In this document: positions 1 to 11,046 of the stretch, in pieces
Layout: every line of letters starts with the position of its first letter
How positions within the stretch are numbered: position 1 is the first letter of the stretch
Origin: Heliocidaris tuberculata
Taxonomy: Eukaryota > Echinodermata > Echinoidea > Camarodonta > Echinometridae
Length of the DNA: 64,000 nucleotides
Assembly (NCBI GenBank): GCA_025618425.1
Contig: CM046851.1
Location: forward strand, 8,024,469 to 8,088,468
Direction of reading: 5' to 3'
The notes under the pieces: generated by a model
The model's input: the letters and a program-made list of their open reading frames with translations, nothing else
Databases searched by the model: none
Told to the model about the DNA's origin: nothing
Position numbers and translations under genes: made by a program

Positions 1-498
1 GTAATGTCGCTTTCTTAGCACTTGTCACATATTATAAATAGAGAAACGAGAACTGTTTCTATTAAAAAAAAACATATTTATTAAGTCTCCAATAAACAAT
101 AGTAAAAGGTATAATGTAATATCATATCTCCAAACAATATATTGAATAGGCTTCTCATATGCATGTGCTTCTTATAATGCTTCTACATATTTAACACATA
201 CTAGTATTATACTCTTTAATTCTATCAGATATATCTCAAAAGAAGATTATTCTTACAACACACGATGAGGAAAAGATAACAAGTATGCCAATGGAGATCT
301 ACTTAGCATATCAAAGCTACTGTTGACTCTTCTTTTTACCACTCACGATGACTACTAGTTGAACAATGATTGAAACATGCAAGACTATTCACGATGTTAA
401 CTACGAAAGTTGAAAACAAAAAATTATTCAGTGTAATTGCTCTCTACATAACATACTGTAATTTAAGGCGCACTTTCTGGTATGTTACATTTCGTTGC
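1..498. other. AT-rich flank, no gene seen
   Basis: AT-rich non-coding DNA. I see no exon-like reading frame, splice pairs or terminal repeats in it. The missing first exons of transporter copy 1 are not here. Confidence 0.5.
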
Positions 499-629
499 TC
501 ATTTCACGAAGAGGCACGAACGACCATGAATCTTCCACTATACAAATTTAAGCTTGCGGCAAGCTAGCGGCAAGCTTAAAAGGAGCTATTTTAAGCAATT
601 TTTGGCGTTCGTGCCACTTCGTGAAATGA
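499..629. mobile_element. Short palindromic MITE
   Basis: The two ends are inverted repeats of about 24 bp that differ at one position: the left end reads TCATTTCACGAAGAGGCACG and the right end ends CGTGCCACTTCGTGAAATGA. The centre contains a smaller palindrome (AAGCTTGCGGCAAGCTAGCGG). The size (131 bp) and lack of coding capacity fit a non-autonomous DNA transposon. I found no clear target-site duplication, so the superfamily is unknown. Confidence 0.6.
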
Positions 630-1369
630 ATGACTATTTAATTGTAGCATGTATACTCAAACGTCCATAGACGGGCCATTTCAGAAAACAAAGATTGATT
701 TAATTTATAATTTAATCTACTATACCACAATAACATCTCCCCAATGTCCTCTTACTCAGCATTATCACAGAATGAAGAAAGTGGTTTGATTTCAATATCA
801 ATTTTACACACAAGATGGTTTAAAAAAAAAGAATTTATCGATAAATTTCATGAAACACGCGACTTCCAATTTGTTGGGAAAAAATATTGAAAACGAACAC
901 TTTGCATAAACACACACAGTAAACCAAGCATCATGTGAGCCCTGCAGAAAGTACATTCCTATCGACATTAATTTTTTTTTTTTTTTTTGTCCATGTTATG
1001 TCAGAATTATTCCATACGTATTATAAAATATGGCATTAGTATATATGTCTTTGTTTTATTTGCAAGCATTTTGAAAAATAGCAAAGTGTAGACAGGCGTT
1101 CTCATCCTTACGGTACGGTAATATATGGGTCTGGATTATGTCATTTGAGAGCTTGAACTGCACAGTACATCGCCCATATGGTCTTGGAAAAGGGTGGGGA
1201 CTGTAGCCTTCCACCTTAGATGACAGTACATCATTTTTTATTTGAGTTATTTTGAGTTTTCATATGCAAAGTTGCATACCATTTAATTATACATGTACTA
1301 CCCAAAAGCTATTATTCAAGTGTGAGAAAAAAGGAAAAAAATATTGGGTGGCCTGTCGTAGACAGATCA
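630..1369. other. Non-coding stretch, nothing identified
   Basis: AT-rich DNA with a run of about 18 T near 970. I see no gene or repeat structure that I can support. Confidence 0.4.
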
Positions 1370-4300
1370 CCTCTTTATTTCGTCAGAATTTTCTTTCTTT
1401 ATTTATTATTATTTATTTCCACCACTTTCTTGTGGGTGTGATTACTCGAGTTCGGCTCACTCAATTTTCATCAAATTTCAGTCAGTCATTAGGCCTATCA
1501 TGGTCAAGTGGTCGTCAGAAAAGTGGTCGTCAGAAAGGCTGGGAACCCCCCATTTTTTAAAACATATTTTGAAAGCCTATGAGTTGTAGATTGGAATTCA
1601 TGAATAAGATTGGGGGTCGAGTGGTATAGGAACGTCATCATATTTAAATATGAACTAAAAAAAAATGATTTTGAAAAAATGACGTCATAATTTCTGTATT
1701 CATTTGACAGTATTTCAGTAATATGTCGTTAATTTTCTTCCAAATTTGTTGTAGCTGAGGCAATTCTCTAAAAGGTCCGTTTCACTATTATTCATTTTGA
1801 CAAAGGCGTCATGGCGTACATTTGCGATTAAAGGCGGCATGTCAATTTTTCACATTTTGCGTGTATTCTCTATGGTACATGACTTTTTCTCAAATCTTGA
1901 TTCTACATTTCAGTCTTCTTTGAGCAGTATCTCTGTTATTTCTGCTCGACTTTCTTCCAAATCCATATTCTGAAAGTCTATAAGTTGTAAATTGGAATTC
2001 ATGAAAAAAATTGGTGGGTCAAGCGGTCGGAACCTCATCATATTTGCATATGAACTCAAAACAATGTTTTCGAAAAAATGAAATAATTTTTGTATTCATT
2101 TGACAATATTTCAGTAATGGGTTGTCGATTTTCTTCCAGATTTTGATATGTTGTAGCTGAGACACTTCTCTACAAAATCAATTACACCATTTTTCATTTT
2201 GACAAAGGAATCACACCGTATTTTTGCGATTAAAGGAGGCATGTCAATTTTTCACATTTTGCGTGTATTCTCTACGGGACATGACTTTTCTCAAATCTTG
2301 ATTCTACATGCAATATCAATATCAAATCGTCCGATTTTGTCTGATGCAACTCTCAGTCTATTATCAACATTATCAGAATTACTATCTTGCACAAATATTA
2401 TCACATCTTACTAAGCAATTTGACGAATGGACAGACAGACCACCTAATTCGTCTTCAGTGACGAATTAAATGTCTAGTTTATTTTTATTTTTCCACCACT
2501 TTCTTGTGAGCGTGATTACTCGAATTCGGTACACTCATTATTCATCAAATTTCAATCAATCATCAGGCATATAAAGGTCAAGTGCCAGAAATTTTTTCAA
2601 GGTCATCAGGTCATCGTGACGTCATCCAGGCGCCATTTTGTGAAATCACATTATCGATCATATCGTCATAACGAGTCATCAAAAATAAACCATATTTAAC
2701 ACGCATAAACTTCAGGTCAAGGGTCAGTGTAAAATGTCAGCAAAATCCGCGCGCACGTCATGACGCGCACGTACGCGCGCGTCAAAATTTAAAAATGCTC
2801 AAAATCATATCAAATTCATTTTGCACACGTTTCAGGCAATTTTAAGCATTTCAAAACTTTCCATGCGTCAGCGCGCGCGTTATGCGCGTGCGCAGCACGT
2901 ACGGAACGTAAAAACGCCGTTTTTTCGCATGGTTTATATTCCTGACACTATTATTGACAATTTCCAACTATTTACAGTCATTCTCGACATTCCATAATGC
3001 CACACGCGCGCGTCAAACTTTCAAATTCGTGCGCGCGTCAATGGGCAGTATAATGTAAAAAGTGGTAAAAACATGCCTCTCTTGAATCCGCCATAGCTCG
3101 TCAGAAAGACTGGGGACCCCCCCCCCCCCCCAATTTTTATACATATTCTGAAAGTCTATAAGTTGTTAATTGGAATTCATGAAAAAAATTGGTGGGTCAA
3201 GCGGTCGGAATGTCATCATATTTGCATATGAACTCAAAACAATGTTTTCGAAAAAATGAAATAATTTTTGTATTCATTTGACAATATTTCAGTAATAGGT
3301 TGTCGATTTTCTTCCAAATTTTGATATGTTGTAGCTGAGACACTTCTCTACAAAATCAATTACACCATTTTTCATTTTAACAAAGAAATCACGCCGTATT
3401 TTTTGCGATTAAAGGAGGCATGTCAATTTTTCACATTTTACGTGTATTCTCTACGGGACATAACTTTTTCTCAAATCTTGATTATGCATTCCTGTCTTCT
3501 TTGAGCTGTATCTCTGTTTTTGCTGCTCGATTGTCATCTAAATTTTAGTATGTTATAGCTGAGACTATAAGCTTTCACAAATGCGCCCTCCAAATTTTGA
3601 TCAGATGTCGGGATCATGCCAATTTTTTAACTACAAAATGTAATTTGAGAATTCCGTTTTTCGCTTACGTGTTATCTCTATTGCAATATCAACAATATCA
3701 AATCGTCCGATTTTCTTTGATGCAAGTCTCAGTCCATAATCAACATTATCAGAATTATTATCTTGCACAAATATTATCACATCTTACTAAGCAATTTGCC
3801 GAATGGACAGACAGACCACCTAATTCGTCTTCAGTGACGAATTAAATGTCTAGTTTATTTTGATTTTTCCACCACTTTCTTGTTACCATGGAATCTCAAA
3901 ATCGGCTCAGCCAATTTTTATCAAATTTTTGTCAGATATCAGGTCATATCAGATCAAGCTCGGGCATCTTTTTCAAGGTCATCAGGTCATCGTGACGTCA
4001 TCCAGGCGCCATTTTGTGAAATCACATTATCGATCATATCTTCATAACGAGTCATCAAAAATGAACCATATTTGACACACATGAATTTCAGGTCAAGGGT
4101 CAACATAACACGTCAACAAAATCCGCGCACGCATGACACGCACGTACGCGCGCGTCAAAATTTAGAAATGTTCAAAATCACTTTTTAATCAAATTAGAGT
4201 ACGGTTCAGGACATTTTAAGCATTTCAAAATTTTCCGCCCGTGCGCGTCCGCGAGCGCGTTATGCGCGCGTGCAGCGCGTACAGAACGTAAAAACGCCGT

Positions 4301-5905
4301 TTTTTCGCATGGTTTGTCTTCCTGACACTATTCTTGACAATTTCCAACTATTTACAGTCATTCTCGACATTCCATAATGCCACACGCGCGCGTCAAACTT
4401 TCAAATTCGTGCGCGCGTCAATGGGCAATATAATGTAAAAAGTGGTAAAAACATGCCTATATGGAATCCGCCATAGCTCGTCAAAATGCGTGGAAACCCC
4501 CCAATTTTTTTACATATTATGAAAGCCTATGAGTTGTAGATTGTAATTCATGAAAAAAATTGGGGGGGTCAATCGATCGAAACGTCGTCATATTTGCATA
4601 TGCACTCAAAAATTCGATTTTGAAAAAATGACGTCATAATTTTTGTATTCATTTGACAATATTTCAGTAATTTTCATTTTGACAAAGGCATCATGGCGTA
4701 TTTTTGCGATTAAAGGAGGCATGTCAATTTTTCTCATTTTGCGTGTATTCGCTATAGGAGATGACTTTTTCTCAAATCTTGATTCTACATTCCCGTCTTC
4801 TTTGAGCAGTATCTTTGTAATTTCTGCTCGATTTTCTTCCAAATTTTAGTATGTTATTGCTGAGACTATAAGCTTTTACAAATGTGCCCTCCAATTTTTG
4901 ATCAGATGTCGGGATCATGCCCATTTTTTAACTACAAAATATGATTTCAGAATCCCGTATTTCGTTTACGTGTTATCTCTATTGGAAATATTTTGGTCCA
5001 TTGGTAAAGCACTTGCCTCTCATTCCGGCGACCCCGGATCGATTTCCGGGTGGGACCATTTTTTTTTTTTTTTTTTTTGCCTTTCATTTTACCATCTTCT
5101 TCGATTATTATAACATATACCATCACAAACAATGTAATAAACTGCCTAATTTTGCGTGTTATGTCTATTGGAAAGTAGTGTCCAGTAGTTTGTGTACAAT
5201 CTCATTCCCTGTCGTGTATTAAAGCTAAGGGGATAATCTCCCACATGTCCTGCAATATAAAATCGTCCAGTTCGTTATCACGATTTCTCAAAATCGGCTG
5301 AGTCTATTTTCTTCATATTTTCGTCAGTCATCAGTCCTAATAAGGTCAAGTTCCCACATCTTTTTTAAGGTCATCAGGTTATCGTGACGTCATCCAGGCG
5401 CCATTTTGTGAAAATCAAGTTCTGGTCATATCTTCATAACGAAATGTCATTTCTCTTTCATATTTGGCATGGTTAAGGTCACTGTCATTCCAGTCAAGGT
5501 CTTTTCGTTAAACGCGCGCGTACGCGTCCGTACGCGCGTCCGTGCGTGCGCAAAATTTAGAAATGATCCAAATCCTCCCAAATTCATTTTGCACACGTTT
5601 TATGCCATTTCAAGCACTTTTCAAAAAATCGCCCCTAAAAGTGAACCTGAATGGGCGCCATGCGACTTCGGTTATCGTGGTTATTATCATTTGTTGACAT
5701 TATGATCATCATTATCAATATATCATTATCATCATCATTATCAATATATCATTATCGTCATTGTTATCACTTATATGACCATCTTATCATCATTTTCGTC
5801 AACATTATCATGATTATTATCTTGCAGAAATATGATCACATCTGACAAAGCAATTTGCCAGAGGGACAGACCACCTAATTCGTCTTCAGTGACGAATTAA
5901 ATTTC
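1370..5905. repeat. Compound tandem repeat, unit about 1.4 kb, with CpG-rich core
   Basis: The same ordered blocks recur. A block 'acagaccacctaattcgtct' followed by tcagtgacgaattaaa occurs near 2436, 3812 and 5865. A 'ccaccactttcttg' block follows the first two occurrences and also opens the array near 1420. The 'tgaaagcctatgagttgtag' block occurs near 1571, 3150 and 4520. Units at about 2470-3845 and 3846-5905 each contain a stretch rich in GCGCGCGT/ACGCGCGC dinucleotide runs (2740-3070, 4120-4430). The first, partial unit lacks that core. The last unit is longer because of extra sequence around 4985-5500. No protein is encoded; the open frames inside are duplicated by the repeat itself. Confidence 0.75.
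4986..5078 (+). mobile_element. tRNA-like (Gly-type) SINE head or pseudo-tRNA
   Basis: About 65 nt resemble a tRNA. A D-arm-like segment TGGTCCATTGGTAAAGCACT is followed by TTGCC...GGCGA, which can pair as an anticodon stem. Then comes a T-arm, CCCGGATCGATTTCCGGG, and a closing GGGACCA. A run of about 20 T follows directly. The order of parts parallels a tRNA-Gly gene, but the anticodon loop would be 9 nt and the 5' acceptor strand is replaced. A working tRNA is therefore unlikely. A tRNA-derived SINE head or decayed tRNA copy inserted in the tandem repeat fits better. Confidence 0.5.
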
Positions 5906-6090
5906 TAGTTAAGCATCGTGTTTAATGTGCGTATCCATTGTCTTAACTGCGCGCAATACTCTCCCGGTGTTGTGATGACGTAACACAACCAGCCATTATG
6001 CGCAGCTGAGGTGCGCACAAACATAACTGATGAACGTCCTTAAGCGGGCCCTGGACCCCGGCCGCAAGGGAGATAATTATGTGCGGTTCA

Positions 6091-6130
<40 letters not shown>

Positions 6131-6863
6131 TCTACTTAAGGTGCGAACCCCCCCCCCCCCCTAAAAAAGCTTATACGGGCTTGAGCAGTCAGGTAAAATA
6201 AATCACCAACCACCTCACAATGAAATTTTAATAAGTTAGGCCTATCGATTGCATTTATTAAAGTATGTACCAACCACCTGAAAAAAGAATTTGTATATCG
6301 CTAGGAAGTATAAAATTAACCTCAAAGAACTTTATCTGAAATTCTATAGGTCAACAGTTTAGGAGTATGAAGGAAATAAAGGATAACATGAAGGTGCTCG
6401 CGCGGAACCGAACCTCCAAGTTGGGTTCCGTGCGAGCCCTTATCTTGGCGAGCGCGTACGGATGCGTTGAGTAGTCTACTCACGAGTCGCTTTTATGCTT
6501 ATAGAGAGCATAATTCAACTTGTAATATCTCTTTATAGAAGTGATATTCGAAGCTCATATTTGGAAAATAGTAGAATGACATGGAACCTCTACCATACAG
6601 AGGAAAATATTTGTTGGTGATTGGTACCCTTTAAGTTCAGTACTGTGAAACTACAATGTTGGAGACCACGAGATCCTAGTGTCAATGATAGCTGTAGCAA
6701 TTAAAACTGACAAGATTGAAATTTCTAGAAATTATTAAATCTAATCGTTTATAAAATCATATGACAGAAGCAATTGCTTCATTATTGTTGAGTAAAATGC
6801 GGTGTGACTGATGACTAATAGGCTACTTTTATTCTTCTCCATCATTGTGTCCTCAAATCCAAG
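5906..6863. other. Intron/flank DNA before transporter exon, (TA)n tract
   Basis: Holds a (TA)n microsatellite at about 6093-6126, a short poly-C run near 6148 and otherwise unique AT-rich sequence. It is presumably the intron upstream of the first visible exon of transporter copy 1. I could not find exons equivalent to exons 1-3 of copy 2 here. Confidence 0.5.
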
Positions 6864-7089
6864 GGAGACTTTCTTATCTCAAGAGGTTTCGAACGCAATG
6901 TCATCCCCTGGGTCGTCACAACTTTTGGCGTCTCAGAAGTGGCGGGAAAAATCTTGCTGGCTGTTATAGCTGATCGTTTGCCCTTCCCCAAGATCTTCAT
7001 CTATCACTTCGCCTGCGCTGTCGGCATCGTGGTCATGGGGTGTTTGCTTGTGGTGCGCTCGGTCGCCTCTGTCTTGTGTCTCGCAGTCG
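6864..7089 (+). CDS. Transporter copy 1, exon equivalent to exon 4
   Basis: 226 nt, open throughout. The acceptor is ..atccaag and the donor is gtaggt, leaving one base of a split codon (phase 1). It encodes the start of the C-terminal half, including VIPWVVTTFGVSEVAGK and the ADRLPFPK loop. Its 226-nt length is the reference that shows the downstream paralog's exon has lost one base. Confidence 0.85.
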
Positions 7090-10000
7090 GTAGGTCAAAG
7101 AAATCGTTTGGGTGCTTCAACATAAAGGCTTTATTTCGTCAAAGATAAAGGGTTAAGATCATTATATAGGGTTATGGGGTTAGGATTGGAATCGGGGTTT
7201 CGGTTAGGTTTAGTTAAGGATTAGGATAGGGCTGGGATCAACGTTGAAGTTTAGAATTCAGTCAGTGCAGGATACTGACCGCGGAGCAATTGTAGCAGGA
7301 GCATGTTCCGATACAACCAGAAATTGGTGTACAATTTTTACAACGAGCTCAATCATTCGTATAGCCAAAGAGGCAATCTGAGAGGCATTTTGCGCCTTTA
7401 AAATGGATGTTTACGGACTATTTTATCGACACATTTTACATCCTTGTCATTATTTTGCGAGCCTATCATTCCTGTCATTCTTGCAATGGGTTACCCCTCA
7501 CGCTCACACAATAATGTAGAAGTTGACAACGTAAAATGATCTTAACCCTTTCAGGACAGGAATTATTCAAGGGCTAAATTGATCACATTTCGTTCTTCAA
7601 ATTGGCAACAATAATATTTTTCTTTTAGTGCTACATGGTTCTAATAAGGTGTAATGTCTTTGAAAACAATATACATGGTCACAAATTTTGTTGAAAAGTT
7701 TTAAAAATTGCCAATTTTGTTTAAAAACAATGATTTTGAACTTCTCGATGTGTTGCCAATTTAAGGATTTTAAAGCTTAATCTCATTTTTTAAATTCCTG
7801 GCATCAAACGCAATCTGATCATGCAACAAAAATGGACATAGAGTGTGCAGAAAAATTTGCTCTTTCTACTCATGCATCTGGTATATTTTTTAGAGCTCTG
7901 AATCAAAAGTTATTGAGCCAAACCACAAAATGTGGTCAATTGTCTTGAAAGGGTTAATTAGAGTGATCATTTTATTATATAAATGATTATTTTTCACCTG
8001 TAACAGAACTCGGCCTTCTCTTTAACTATATCCATTCTTCTTTCTCATTACAAAGCCATTGGGTTGATAGTGATGATGATAGCTGATGCCCTGGCCTACT
8101 CCATCTGTAACCAAGTGTTCAGACCACAAGATGTCATCCATACATGGACGGTTGTCATGGTAACACAAGGCTTAGGATACATGTTCGGTTCATTGTTCGG
8201 TAAGTGCCTCTTAACAGGGGCGGCGCCAGGGTATTTAAATAGGGGGGGGGGCAAAATGACGCGTATAGCAACGTCGAACGGCGAGGGTCTTGAAATAACA
8301 AATAGGACTATAACAGTTATGTCATAATTGCATGGCCTAGCCTTCTCTTCTCCATTTCCCCTTCTCTTTCTCCTCCCCCCCTTCTTCCTCTTTTTTTTTT
8401 TTTTTTTTTTTTGCTCGCTTGAAAAATGATAGGGGGCGGCCGTCCCCCCTGCCCCCCCCTGTAGCGCCGCCCCTGACCTGCCTCTTACTCATCATCGACA
8501 ATACTGCAAACAAATTTCCAACAAGCGGAAACAGAAAAGTCTTCTCATTTTCGAATTCGCTAACAAGAAAAAAGTTATTGTCCTTTTTTTTTCGAACTTG
8601 CCGACAGATGTTCTCAAAATTCATCAACCCCTTGTGTTGAAAACGTTAAAGGTAACAGATAGTTTTGGGAAGCCCTCAAAAACTTTTCGTGAGATTTCTT
8701 TGATTTTACTTAATATATAGCAGGGTACTAACATAACTAAGATGCTGTGAAGTTTTTTCCTCCTCAAGTGAAATATTTATTGAATGAGAGGTGAAAAGTA
8801 ATAAAAATCCCTGGCCCAAAAAAGAGGGGATGTAAATTAAAACAACGGCCACACACACTACTCACATGAGGATTGCTGTGTGTATAGAATACGCTACACA
8901 TAGTGCGAAACGCTGGGTTCATTGTGCGGGGAACCTTCGGGTGGATATGGTCTTAGCGTGAGGCAGTGAAAAGCCGTTACCAAGCGTTTCTTACAGATAT
9001 TTACACTAAAATTTGTTCGAAATCGTGAATGGAATGTTAAATAATCTCGTACATGTGTCTTTTATGATAAAAGGAGAATAGTATGTGACTATGTTAGATA
9101 GGTTTCTTGCCAGTATGAATTTTGCTACCGAGACTGTCTATGAGCTTTAAGTTCAGTGCACCAAACTATAATTTTACGATGCACCAGCGGACCCAACGGA
9201 AATGCGTAGATGGGAGTGCACTTTTAATTTTGGCATTGCGCCGAATGCGACCGTGGATTGCTACAAATGAAGCCAAATGCTGAGGAATGTGATATTGTAC
9301 ACATATAATTGTGTTGGCGTATATACATATCATTGTGCTGTTCAAGGCCCAAACCCTCAAGGCCAATGCTTTGACCACCAATACCAAGGACAAGGCTTGA
9401 AACATGCTTGAAACCTCAAGGCCAAGATAAAACAGATAAGGAAAATTGATCAAATGACGAAGGGGGTTCACACAAATTCAAAAAGAGGCATAAAACATGG
9501 ACTTTCACATTAAACATATGGTTAATCATGAATTACCAATGTAGAATCTGTTTCCTGAAACATTTTTTATTCTGTTTTTATAGGATGTCCGAGTATACCT
9601 AAATTGTACTTGAATAATAAGCAAAAATGCTTAGAAATTATCTTGCGATCACAGATTATAAAAATAAATACGTTGAAATGAATTTTTCATCTGTGCCAGT
9701 TGGATGTATATAATTATGTCTGAAGTGTCTCTATTAAACAGTGATCTAATAATACGGTAAAGCTTTGCTTGCTCGCAAAATAATAATACCTCCCCCCCCC
9801 CCCCATAAAACTCTAAATTCGGGGGAAAGACGTCAGCCCCCCTGCAGAAGATATGCACTTACGCCTATGCCCAGTAACTCTCCGGGACCGGCAGGTAATA
9901 TGGGTGGTTCCACCAAACTCCTCTTATGCATTATGAAGGTCCGATCGCAACTTCCACAAACTATGCCTTGGTCCAGTGGCGGATTCAGGGGGGGGGGGGC

Positions 10001-10733
10001 AATCCCGGCCCGTGCCCTCCCCCCCTTTTGAGGGAAAACAATGCAATGTGCCCCCCCCCCCTATTTGCGATTGTGCCCCCCCCCCCTTTTCGAGCAGAAA
10101 ACCTTTTTTTTTTTTTTTTTTTTTTCTTTTTTGCTTGTCAGAGAATTATGGAGGGGAACTGGACCCCATAACCCCCCCCCCCCCCCACTGAGCGACTTTT
10201 GGAGGGCTGGCGAGAGACCAAAAAAATATGGGTCTCCCTCCAAGCAGTTTCCCAAAGTTGACAATCCTGCATTTGTGTGCCCCCCCCCCCTTATACGAAA
10301 TCCTGGATCCGCCCCTGCCTTGGTCAATGTACTGATTAGCATGAGTAGTGTGTGTCTTCCGGCAGTGCACACCACACGTTATTTCCAAAATCTGCATCCG
10401 CTAGTGCAGCTCTGTCTAGGACATATTGAGTATGCCTAATTTATTAAGTCAATGAATGAATAAAACACATGTTTATAATATTAAAAAAATATCATAATTT
10501 CTTTTCTGTTTTCAGGTGAAAGCATAGATCGCACAGGGTCATACAACGACGCAATATACACCAGCATGGGGATATACGCCCTCTGCAGTCTAGTCTGTAC
10601 AGCGGTGCCGATATATCAAAAGTTTTTCGCGCCCGAACGATTTGTAATGTTCGAATACCAGGATGCCTGTAGAAGAAAGCGATCAATGAAGAAACGTTAC
10701 AAACCAAACGATCTCATGAAAGTGTCTCAGTAG
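6864..10733 (+). CDS. Monocarboxylate-transporter-like MFS gene, copy 1 (3' part: last three exons)
   Basis: Three exons join to the C-terminal half of an SLC16/MCT-type 12-TM proton-linked transporter of the plasma membrane: 6864-7089, 8056-8199 and 10516-10733 (stop TAG). The first encodes GDFLISRGFERN.., then VSEVAGKILLAVIADR (the loop with the G...ADR motif between membrane segments) and LPFPKIF. The second encodes two membrane segments around YSICNQVF. The third encodes the last segment and a basic cytosolic tail. Introns are GT-AG in phases 1 and 1, exactly as in the downstream paralog at 44329-54138. This supports both gene models. The first three exons (about 360 codons) are expected left of the window. 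The frame is intact in all three exons. The transported substrate cannot be told from sequence. Confidence 0.85.
7145..7290 (+). repeat. Degenerate GGGTTAGG-type repeat with conserved flank
   Basis: An intronic stretch of variants of gggttagg/ggattagg is followed by TTTAGAATTCAGTCAGTGCA and GGATACTGACCGC. An almost identical arrangement lies in intron 2 of transporter copy 2 at 51181-51305. It is therefore a dispersed repeat family and not a telomere. Confidence 0.6.
7546..7953. mobile_element. 408-bp MITE with TTAA target sites (copy A)
   Basis: Bounded by TTAA at 7542-7545 and 7954-7957. The ends are inverted: CCCTTTCAGGACA on the left and TGTCTTGAAAGGG on the right. A closely similar copy lies at 54259-54673, also between TTAA tetranucleotides. 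TTAA duplication and CCC/GGG ends fit a piggyBac-type non-autonomous element. It sits inside an intron of transporter copy 1. Confidence 0.8.
8056..8199 (+). CDS. Transporter copy 1, exon equivalent to exon 5
   Basis: 144 nt with phase-1 junctions at both ends (acceptor ..ttacaaag, donor gtaagt). It encodes two hydrophobic segments around ADALAYSICNQVFRPQD and TWTVVMVTQGLGYMFG. By my hand count 33 of 49 residues match the equivalent exon of the downstream paralog. Confidence 0.88.
8215..8475. mobile_element. hAT-type MITE with poly-G/poly-C ends
   Basis: The left end CAGGGGCGGCGCCAGGG is mirrored by the right end CCCTGTAGCGCCGCCCCTG. A poly-G run lies just inside the left end and poly-C inside the right. 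The 9-mer tgcctctta flanks the element at 8205-8213 and 8479-8487, as expected of a target duplication, with a few stray bases between it and the right terminus. CAGGGGCGG-type ends are typical of hAT elements. It lies 16 bp after the exon's splice donor. Confidence 0.7.
8476..9965. other. Intron DNA, nothing identified
   Basis: Part of the intron between the last two exons of transporter copy 1. Only short homopolymer runs (poly-C near 9790) stand out; I see no further exon or element that I can support. Confidence 0.45.
9974..10317. mobile_element. hAT-type MITE, 344 bp, exact 8-bp target duplication
   Basis: The left end CAGTGGCGGATTCAGG and right end CCTGGATCCGCCCCTG are inverted repeats with two differences. 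The flanks carry a perfect 8-bp direct repeat CCTTGGTC (9966-9973 and 10318-10325), the hallmark of hAT transposition. The interior is almost only poly-G, poly-C and poly-T runs, so it codes for nothing. Confidence 0.85.
10516..10733 (+). CDS. Transporter copy 1, last exon
   Basis: Begins after ..tgttttcag and ends at TAG. It encodes ESIDRTGSYNDAIYTSMG (a conserved loop), the last membrane segment, FVMFEYQDACRRKRS and a basic tail of about 20 residues. The paralog's last exon is alike up to the CRRK motif and differs in the tail. Confidence 0.88.
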
Positions 10734-11046
10734 TTCATATATCTTGAATAATTACTTGGTTACATAAGCGTACGAGGCAGGGGAGGGGGAGGGAAGCTGC
10801 ATCCCCCCGAGGATTTTTAAAAATGCCGATATTCGGGCAGTCACCACCCGATATTCCGGGCAGTGAGGTGCCCGAATATGTAATTTATGCCATTGACATT
10901 GTAAGTAATTTAAAGTTAAAAACAGCTCTAGCTTTAGGTATGATGGTATAACTAATATTTTGATTTAAAAATATCATTCATAAAATAGTTTCTCCTTTAA
11001 GGCGTATTTTCAATATATCACTAACAAACGGCATTGTTCTAATAAA
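10734..11046. other. 3' flank of transporter copy 1
   Basis: Likely 3' untranslated and intergenic DNA. The first AATAAA-like hexamer lies near 11040, so the true polyadenylation site is uncertain. Confidence 0.35.

Noticed and set aside
7145..7290. Interstitial telomere from a chromosome fusion
   Set aside because: Units are degenerate, short and followed by a conserved dispersed-repeat flank that is also found at 51181.
6864..10733. Idea that exons 1-3 of transporter copy 1 lie at 1-6863
   Set aside because: No matching hydrophobic frames were found there; the region is mostly tandem repeat.
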